DNA of 5,929 nucleotides from NCBI GenBank assembly GCA_021779415.1, contig JAJYAS010000247.1, forward strand, positions 1-5,929. The letters are read 5' to 3'. A program made the translations under genes and the position numbers. Source of the DNA: Bacillota bacterium (lineage in GTDB: Bacteria; Bacillota_B; Desulfitobacteriia; Desulfitobacteriales; Desulfitobacteriaceae). This document shows positions 1-4,275 of the stretch, one piece after another (within the stretch, counting starts at the first letter, position 1; every line of letters starts with the position of its first letter). The notes under the pieces are model-generated. The model was not told the origin of the DNA. It ran no database searches and worked only from the letters and a program-made list of their open reading frames with translations.

Positions 1-888
1 CGACCGAATGGGGAGCGTTATCATACCGCGATTCGTTATGGGGTGAGCCAAGCGATTCTTGATGGAGTGGCTAAAGCTAAGAAAAAGACGATGACTGAGG
101 TCATTCTTGAGGAATACGAACTTCCGATGATTCTTGAGTCTGTCCCCATTTTCACGCAAACTGGGGATGATCGCTATGATAATGCAGATAAGGCGATTAT
201 TAAACGCGCGGGAGTTTTGCCCCATGCCTTGATCAATAATGTGGAGACGAAGCTGGGGAAAGATGGAGAACTGCTCTTGAAATATGTGGAGTGGCTGAAA
301 AATCGGATCCTGACGCTTGGTGGGGATGATTATCGTCCGGTGCTGCATATTGATGTTTACGGCACGATTGGGATTGCCTTTGAAGATAATACAGAGCGGA
401 TGGTTGATTACTTTGTGAAATTAGAAAAGGCGGCTGCACCCCTCCATTTAAGGATCGAGGGACCGATGGATGCGGGAAGTGTTGAGGGGCAGATTCAGCA
501 ACTGAAGTCGTTGCGTGATGCTTTGAAGGCTCGGGGCGTTAAAGTGGAAATCGTCGCAGATGAGTGGTGCAACACCTATGAAGATATCGTCAGGTTCGTA
601 GATGCTCAGGCTGCAGACATGGTTCAAATCAAGACGCCAGATTTGGGTGGGATTCAAAACACGATCGAAGCGGTCATTTATTCTAAGAAGTTTGGTGTGG
701 GTGCCTACGTTGGAGGATCCTGTAACGAAACGGATGGCGGCGGACGGACAGCAGTGCATGTGGCTTTAGCTACTCGGCCGGATCAAATGCTTGCCAAACC
801 TGGCATGGGTGTTGATGAAGGATATATGATCGTGCACAATGAGATGAATAGGACGCTGGCAGTGTTAAAGAGGGCCGCAAAGCAGTAA
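1..888 (+). CDS. mal: Methylaspartate ammonia-lyase, C-terminal part (5' end outside window)
   Basis: Enolase-superfamily lyase of glutamate fermentation that converts (2S,3S)-3-methylaspartate to mesaconate and ammonia in the cytoplasm. The reading frame is open from base 1, so the visible 295 residues are a fragment; by recalled alignment to the ~413-residue Clostridium tetanomorphum enzyme about 119 N-terminal residues are missing. In fragment numbering I see the (R) catalytic His75 (LPHALINN), the metal ligands Asp118 (HIDVYG), Glu153 (LRIEGPMD) and Asp187 (ADEWCNT), and the (S) catalytic Lys211 (QIKTPDLGG). These correspond to His194, Asp238, Glu273, Asp307 and Lys331, with a one-residue deletion between His75 and Asp118. 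Substrate-pocket Gln53, Phe51, Gln209, Tyr236, Cys241 and Leu264 are also kept, but the position of Thr360 is Ser240. An internal GTG at 43 is not the start: conserved family sequence (TAIRYGVSQ) runs through it. A strong hairpin follows the gene, and upstream neighbours, perhaps glutamate mutase, are out of view. Confidence 0.96.
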   Translation, partial: RPNGERYHTAIRYGVSQAILDGVAKAKKKTMTEVILEEYELPMILESVPIFTQTGDDRYDNADKAIIKRAGVLPHALINNVETKLGKDGELLLKYVEWLKNRILTLGGDDYRPVLHIDVYGTIGIAFEDNTERMVDYFVKLEKAAAPLHLRIEGPMDAGSVEGQIQQLKSLRDALKARGVKVEIVADEWCNTYEDIVRFVDAQAADMVQIKTPDLGGIQNTIEAVIYSKKFGVGAYVGGSCNETDGGGRTAVHVALATRPDQMLAKPGMGVDEGYMIVHNEMNRTLAVLKRAAKQ

Positions 889-915
889 GGAACGTAGCAG
901 TGCATGCCTGAAAAC

Positions 916-960
916 CTAGTAAAGGCCCAGCAGAGATTTGTCTCTGTGGGCCTTTACTAG
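916..960 (+). terminator. Long stem-loop, probable transcription terminator after mal
   Basis: Bases 916-936 and 941-960 form a 20-base-pair stem with a single bulged G at about 930 and a 4-base TTTG loop. The core is AAAGGCCCA pairing with TGGGCCTTT. It lies 27 bases past the mal stop codon and ahead of the next gene's promoter, as expected of a terminator. The stem is very stable, but only CCTTT, within the stem itself, resembles a U-run; the sequence after the stem has no T-tract. It is nearly symmetric, so it could act on either strand or stabilise an mRNA 3' end instead. Confidence 0.7.
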
Positions 961-965
961 CTATC

Positions 966-1022
966 GTTCTCTTGCTTCCGCTGTTTCACTAATTGAAGCA
1001 AGAGAACCGTCCCTCTGCTTCC
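966..1022. repeat. Compact palindromic element with competing arms (REP/REPIN-like)
   Basis: Bases 966-978 (GTTCTCTTGCTTC) and 995-1007 (GAAGCAAGAGAAC) are a perfect 13-base inverted repeat around a 16-base loop. The right arm can also pair with 1013-1022 (about CTCTGCTTCC), through GAAGCA/TGCTTC plus GAG/CTC with one bulged A, enclosing AACCGTCC. The same segment thus has two mutually exclusive hairpins. The motif GAGAACCGTCCCT near GCTTC resembles small palindromic repeats I associate with IS200-like (Y1/RAYT) transposases in Firmicutes; this is from memory. Nothing encodes protein here and no target-site duplication was identified. A second terminator or an RNA switch is an alternative. 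Confidence 0.55.
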
Positions 1023-1024
1023 CC

Positions 1025-1053
1025 TTAACATTTTGGGCTTGAACCTATAAAAT
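1025..1053 (+). promoter_or_regulatory. Predicted sigma-70/sigma-A promoter for the dehydratase-like/citDEF operon
   Basis: TTAACA at 1025-1030 (one mismatch to TTGACA) and TAAAAT at 1048-1053 (one mismatch to TATAAT) are separated by 17 bases, the preferred spacing. Transcription would begin near 1060, about 15 bases before the ribosome binding site of the gene at 1093, giving a short leader. It lies just downstream of the inverted-repeat element, whose last arm ends at 1022, so that element could influence the -35 region. An overlapping TATAAA at 1046 is an alternative -10 with poorer spacing. No operator was recognised. Confidence 0.55.
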
Positions 1054-1092
1054 AGAGGGGAGTCCAATAAAGGTAAGGAGCAGATAGCAATA

Positions 1093-2103
1093 ATGAGTAA
1101 AATCGGCTTAACGACAACGGTGCCTGTTGAAGTGATTTATGCAGCGGGGGACACCCCGGTTGATTTGAACAATATTTTTATCACCAGTTCGGAAGCGATG
1201 CGACGCGTGGAAGAGGCGGAGTTGGCAGGTTTTCCGCGGAATGTGTGTGGTTGGATCAAGGGATTGTATTCGACGGCTTTGCTAAATCCGGACATTCGGT
1301 GCATTGTCGCTGTGACCCAAGGAGATTGCAGTAATACTCATGCTTTAATGGAGACCTGGGAGGTGGAGGGGATCAAAATTATTCCCTTCGCCTTTCCGTA
1401 CGATCGGGATCCAGACATGCTTCGTCTCCAAATGGACAAGTTAATTAAAAGTTTGGGCGCAACTTGGGAGGACGTAAATTGGCAGAAGAAACGCCTTGAC
1501 CGGGTTCGAGCTTTAGCGTGGGAAATAGACCGACTGACCTGGCAAGAAAACCGTGTGAGCGGGTTTGAAAATCACCTCTACCTTGTATCTTGTTCGGATT
1601 TTAACGGCGATCCTGAGGGCTTCGCTCGGGAGATGGAGGAATTTATTCAAACGGTACGCGAGCGGGAGCCTTTTCCTGAGAGGGTGCGTTCCAAAGCGCG
1701 CGGGAAAGGACGAGAAATTCGCCTTGGCTTTATCGGGGTACCACCTATTTTCCCTGAACTGTATAATTTCTTGGAAGACCATGGGGCTCGAGTTGTTTTT
1801 AACGAAGTACAAAGGCAGTTCTCGATGCCTTTCGAGACGGATGATGTGGTCGAGCAATATCGTTTATACACCTATCCTTATCAAGTGTTTCAACGGATTG
1901 AGGATATCGCTCGGGAGGCGGAGCGCCGCCAACTTGACGGGATCATCCACTATACTCAAAGCTTTTGCTATCGCCAGATTGAAGATTTGATCATTCGTAA
2001 GAAGTTAGATTATCCGATCTTAACTTTGGAAGGGGAAAATCCGACGGGACTGGATGCGCGGAGTAAGATGAGGGTAGAGTCTTTTTTGGAGATGCTCAGG
2101 TGA
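1093..2103 (+). CDS. 2-hydroxyacyl-CoA dehydratase D-component-like / double-cubane cluster protein-like Fe-S protein
   Basis: A 336-residue cytoplasmic protein of the HgdB/FldB/BcrC superfamily (COG1775-type), whose members bind Fe-S clusters and act after ATP-driven electron injection by a partner ATPase. Visible signatures are TTTVPVEVIYAAGDTPVDLNN (residues ~7-27), Cys52 in NVCGWIKG, Cys79 in GDCSNTHAL and Cys292 in QSFCYRQIED; Cys70 and Cys167 are the only other cysteines. Two Rossmann-like halves are suggested, joined by a basic stretch at ~197-210. The ATG at 1093 matches the usual family beginning; AAGGAG at 1075-1080 precedes it with a somewhat long 12-base spacer. It is shorter than HgdB (~380 residues), and no HgdA-like alpha subunit is adjacent, which favours a homodimeric DCCP/YjiM-like role over a classical hydroxyglutaryl-CoA dehydratase. 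The matching activator follows after 103 bases. Family placement is firm; the substrate is unknown. Confidence 0.85.
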   Translation: MSKIGLTTTVPVEVIYAAGDTPVDLNNIFITSSEAMRRVEEAELAGFPRNVCGWIKGLYSTALLNPDIRCIVAVTQGDCSNTHALMETWEVEGIKIIPFAFPYDRDPDMLRLQMDKLIKSLGATWEDVNWQKKRLDRVRALAWEIDRLTWQENRVSGFENHLYLVSCSDFNGDPEGFAREMEEFIQTVREREPFPERVRSKARGKGREIRLGFIGVPPIFPELYNFLEDHGARVVFNEVQRQFSMPFETDDVVEQYRLYTYPYQVFQRIEDIAREAERRQLDGIIHYTQSFCYRQIEDLIIRKKLDYPILTLEGENPTGLDARSKMRVESFLEMLR

Positions 2104-2123
2104 GAGGGTCGCGAGATACTTTG

Positions 2124-2161
2124 CTTAGCCCTGCGTTCATCGTGCCAAACTAGGGCTCAAG
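2124..2161 (+). other. Imperfect intercistronic hairpin
   Basis: CTTAGCCCT at 2124-2132 can pair with AGGGCTCAAG at 2152-2161, giving nine pairs with one bulged base and a 19-base loop. It lies between the dehydratase-like gene and its activator and just upstream of the activator's ribosome binding site. There is no following T-run, so it is not a convincing terminator; it may tune mRNA processing or be fortuitous. Confidence 0.3.
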
Positions 2162-2191
2162 TGTTGTATGCAAGAAAAGGTTCTGAATGAT

Positions 2192-2200
2192 GGAAGGAGG
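2192..2200 (+). promoter_or_regulatory. Ribosome binding site that fixes the activator start at 2207
   Basis: GGAAGGAGG lies 6 bases before the ATG at 2207. An in-frame ATG 39 bases upstream (2168) has no such site, and the conserved activator sequence begins (TICGIDLGSRS) shortly after 2207, so the downstream ATG is chosen. Confidence 0.85.
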
Positions 2201-2206
2201 GCGTAC

Positions 2207-3010
2207 ATGTCTGGACAACAAACCATTTGTGGAATTGATTTGGGAAGCCGGAGTGTGAAGATCGCTCTCATGTTGCAGAAGGCGGGGGAGGATCGTTTAG
2301 AACTTCTGAGGCTGGAGAGTTTGGATACGATCCGTTTTTACCGGGAGTATGGGCGAAAGCAGGGAGAAAAACTAGTCGTGGACTTTGAGGCCTTGGGCTT
2401 GCCTGTGGTAGATCACTTAATTTCTACTGGCTACGGTCGGAATACTCTAGAGCTAGCTGGTGGTGAGGCTATTCCTGAACTTAAGGCTCATGTTTTAGGA
2501 GCGATTTATCAGACGGGGCTAACAGATTTCACTTTGGTCGATCTTGGCGGTCAAGACAGCAAAATCATCCAGGTTCGGAAGGGCAAGATGGTGGATTTTT
2601 TGACGAATGATAAGTGCGCGGCCTCTTCAGGTCGTTACTTGGAAAATATGGCGAGCATTCTCGACGTGTCACTAGAGGAACTTGGACAATATGCGGATGC
2701 ACCTGTAGAGTTGAACTCCACGTGTGCTGTGTTTGGCGAAAGCGAGCTCATTGGTAAGATCGTGGAAGGTTTCCCTATAGCTGAACTTGCGGCAGGGGTA
2801 AATGCCACGATTGTTAAGCGCATTTTGCCTCTACTGCGTTCATTCACAGGGGAGGTTCTGGTCTTTACTGGAGGTGTCGCGCATAACCGTGCTGTGGGTA
2901 GGCTTTTAGAGGAGGGCACGGGTCGAAGGATTGTAATTCCACCAGAGCCGCAGTTTAATGGGGCAATCGGATGCTGTGTCGAGGGAGGTGAGATCAATGA
3001 ACATTACTAA
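2207..3010 (+). CDS. BadF/BadG/BcrA/BcrD-type ATPase, activator of the dehydratase-like protein
   Basis: A 267-residue protein of the ASKHA-fold ATPase family that includes HgdC and the DCCP reductase. A homodimer holds one [4Fe-4S] cluster at its interface and uses ATP hydrolysis to push an electron at very low potential into the partner protein. Visible motifs in order: phosphate-binding GIDLGSRSVK (9-18), STGYGRN (73-79), VDLGGQDSKII (111-121), cluster Cys137 in NDKCAASSGRYLE, cluster Cys173 in STCAVFGESE, adenosine-region GGVAHNRAV (222-230) and the C-terminal PEPQFNGAIG (246-255). The length matches HgdC (~260). Both cluster cysteines and the nucleotide motifs are intact, so it should be active. 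Its natural partner is the protein encoded just upstream. The last 14 bases overlap citD in another frame, which links its expression to the lyase. Its role as an activator is well supported; the physiological reaction driven is not. Confidence 0.92.
   Translation: MSGQQTICGIDLGSRSVKIALMLQKAGEDRLELLRLESLDTIRFYREYGRKQGEKLVVDFEALGLPVVDHLISTGYGRNTLELAGGEAIPELKAHVLGAIYQTGLTDFTLVDLGGQDSKIIQVRKGKMVDFLTNDKCAASSGRYLENMASILDVSLEELGQYADAPVELNSTCAVFGESELIGKIVEGFPIAELAAGVNATIVKRILPLLRSFTGEVLVFTGGVAHNRAVGRLLEEGTGRRIVIPPEPQFNGAIGCCVEGGEINEHY
2984..2991 (+). promoter_or_regulatory. citD ribosome binding site, inside the activator gene
   Basis: GGAGGTGA lies 5 bases before the citD ATG at 2997 and wholly inside the end of the activator coding sequence. 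It selects 2997 over an in-frame ATG at 2958, and the protein from 2997 aligns without extension to known CitD starts. Confidence 0.85.
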
Positions 3011-3260
3011 GGTTGCCAAAGCAGGTACGCTTGAATCGAATGATATTCTTATTATGGTCATGCCCAATGATTCGGGAAGGGTCGAGCTTGAACTGGAGAG
3101 TATTGTTATGCCGCAGTTCGGCGAGGTGATTAGACAAGTGATTTTAAATAAGGTGCAGGAAATGGGGATTAAGGGGATTACGATTAAGGCTCAAGATAAG
3201 GGGGCCTTAGATTATACGATTGGTGCGAGGGTCGAGACGGCCATTAAAAGAGCGCTTTAG
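2997..3260 (+). CDS. citD: Citrate/citramalate lyase acyl carrier protein (gamma subunit)
   Basis: The 87-residue acyl carrier of the lyase complex. It bears a phosphoribosyl-dephospho-CoA group on a serine, and the acetyl thioester on that arm is exchanged for citramalate (or citrate) and then cleaved. The motif AGTLESND at residues 9-16 places Ser14 exactly at the modified Ser14 of the Klebsiella protein. Other family landmarks are MPQFG (37-41), ILNKVQEMGIKG and the DKGALDYTIGARVETA region near the C-terminus. It is about ten residues shorter than enterobacterial CitD at the C-terminal end, which lacks known active residues. The gene overlaps the activator stop by 14 bases, implying coupled translation, and precedes citE by 96 bases. 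Maturation needs CitG/CitX-type proteins not seen here. MAL in the neighbourhood favours citramalate over citrate as the substrate. Confidence 0.93.
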   Translation: MNITKVAKAGTLESNDILIMVMPNDSGRVELELESIVMPQFGEVIRQVILNKVQEMGIKGITIKAQDKGALDYTIGARVETAIKRAL

Positions 3261-3343
3261 TCCATATAGAAAATTGAACGAGAAGTAAGTATGGTAAAAA
3301 GTGTGTAAAAAGGAACTGAGAAACTAGGCGAACAGTATAAACT

Positions 3344-3350
3344 GAGGTGA
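3344..3350 (+). promoter_or_regulatory. Ribosome binding site supporting a TTG start for citE
   Basis: GAGGTGA sits 6 bases before TTG at 3357. No ATG or GTG in frame gives an N-terminus matching the family, whose conserved LRRTMLFMPG begins only three residues after the TTG, so the non-ATG start is well supported. Confidence 0.8.
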
Positions 3351-3356
3351 ATAGTA

Positions 3357-4232
3357 TTGGATAAGTTAAGAAGAACAATGCTCTTTATGCCGGGCAATAA
3401 TCCGAGTATGCTTCAAGATGCAGCGATACTTGGGGCGGATTCCATTATTCTGGATTTGGAGGATGCTGTGAGTCTCACTGAAAAGGACAGTGCTCGAATT
3501 TTAGTCAGAGAGGCTATCAAAACTATAGACTATTCACAGGTTGAAGTCGTGGTTAGAGTCAATCCTTTGGATACTCAATTTGGGGCTCTGGATGTGGATA
3601 TGATTGCGAGGGTTAAACCCGATACGTTACTGGTTCCGAAGGCGGACGAAGAGGAAATAAAACTTGTCGCTAAAATGCTGGATGCCATTGAACAAGAAGA
3701 AGGTTACTTGGCGGAGAGTATCAAAATCATTGCTTTGGTCGAAACCGCCATCGGACTTGAAAATGTCTATAACATCATTAAGGCTTCAAAACGAGTGGTC
3801 GGGGTTTTATTGGGTGGGGAAGATTTAACCTCAGATTTAGGAATTAAGCGGACAAAAGAAGGAGAAGAAATCTTTTATGCCCGCAATAGGGTGGCAACAG
3901 CCTGCAGAGCCTTGAAAGTTGACTCTTTGGATACCCCTTTCACAGATACGAATGATTATGAAGGCCTTGAACGGGATACGGCTAAGGCTAAAAGTTTGGG
4001 ACTGACTGGAAAGTCCGCGATTAATCCTCGACAAATTGACGTGATTCATTCCGTTTTTGCACCGACAGACGCGGAATTGAAACATGCCCTGAGGATTTTG
4101 GCAGCCATGAAGGAAGCAGAAAAAGAAGGAAAGGGAGTCTTCTCCTTAGATGGCAAGATGGTTGATGCTCCGGTCATCAATCGGGCAATAACCACGGTGG
4201 GGCTGGGTCAAAGGCTAGGGCTTATATCATGA
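3357..4232 (+). CDS. citE: Citrate/citramalate lyase beta subunit
   Basis: A 291-residue TIM-barrel lyase subunit of the HpcH/HpaI-CitE family. In the complex it cleaves the citramalyl (or citryl) thioester carried on CitD, releasing pyruvate (or oxaloacetate) and regenerating the acetyl thioester. Motifs: LRRTMLFMPGNNP (4-16), LDLEDAV (32-38), substrate-binding Arg67 in RVNPLDTQ, VPKA (93-96), metal-site Glu129 in ETAIGLENV, GGEDLTSDLG with Asp156 (153-162), DTPFTDTND (192-200), GKSAINPRQ (218-226) and the terminal DGKMVDAPV lid motif. Length is close to the usual ~290-308. Translation begins at TTG, which may reduce its initiation rate. It ends in three consecutive in-frame stops (TGA, TAA, TAG from 4230), followed 43 bases on by citF. 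The full motif set makes the family certain; the choice between citramalate and citrate rests on context. Confidence 0.95.
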   Translation: MDKLRRTMLFMPGNNPSMLQDAAILGADSIILDLEDAVSLTEKDSARILVREAIKTIDYSQVEVVVRVNPLDTQFGALDVDMIARVKPDTLLVPKADEEEIKLVAKMLDAIEQEEGYLAESIKIIALVETAIGLENVYNIIKASKRVVGVLLGGEDLTSDLGIKRTKEGEEIFYARNRVATACRALKVDSLDTPFTDTNDYEGLERDTAKAKSLGLTGKSAINPRQIDVIHSVFAPTDAELKHALRILAAMKEAEKEGKGVFSLDGKMVDAPVINRAITTVGLGQRLGLIS

Positions 4233-4275
4233 TAATAGAGAAAACGAGGGAACTAAAAGCAGGAGAACGACAAAA

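Noticed and set aside
43..45. GTG as the start of methylaspartate ammonia-lyase
   Set aside because: The frame is open to base 1 and the residues before the GTG (TAIRYG) continue the conserved family sequence; the true start is outside the window.
448..759. Antisense open frame within mal
   Set aside because: It shadows a clearly conserved gene, has no ribosome binding site or recognisable motif, and its composition follows the complementary strand of mal.
1565..1990. Second + strand open frame within the dehydratase-like gene
   Set aside because: Out of frame with a strongly family-matching protein, low-complexity-like composition and no initiation signal.
2168..2206. Upstream ATG extending the activator by 13 residues
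   Set aside because: No ribosome binding site before 2168, while GGAAGGAGG precedes ATG 2207, and the extra residues do not match the family N-terminus.
2958..2996. Upstream ATG extending citD by 13 residues
   Set aside because: Starting at 2997 places the modified serine exactly at residue 14 as in known CitD and is backed by GGAGGTGA; the extension would only lengthen the overlap.
1093..3010. The pair as a complete 2-hydroxyglutaryl-CoA dehydratase for the hydroxyglutarate pathway
   Set aside because: No HgdA alpha subunit, no glutaconate CoA-transferase and no hydroxyglutarate dehydrogenase are present, and the D-component is shorter than HgdB.
3274..3302. Possible promoter (TTGAAC) in the citD-citE gap
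   Set aside because: No acceptable -10 hexamer at 16-18 bases; the A-rich stretch is not enough, and the genes fit one operon.
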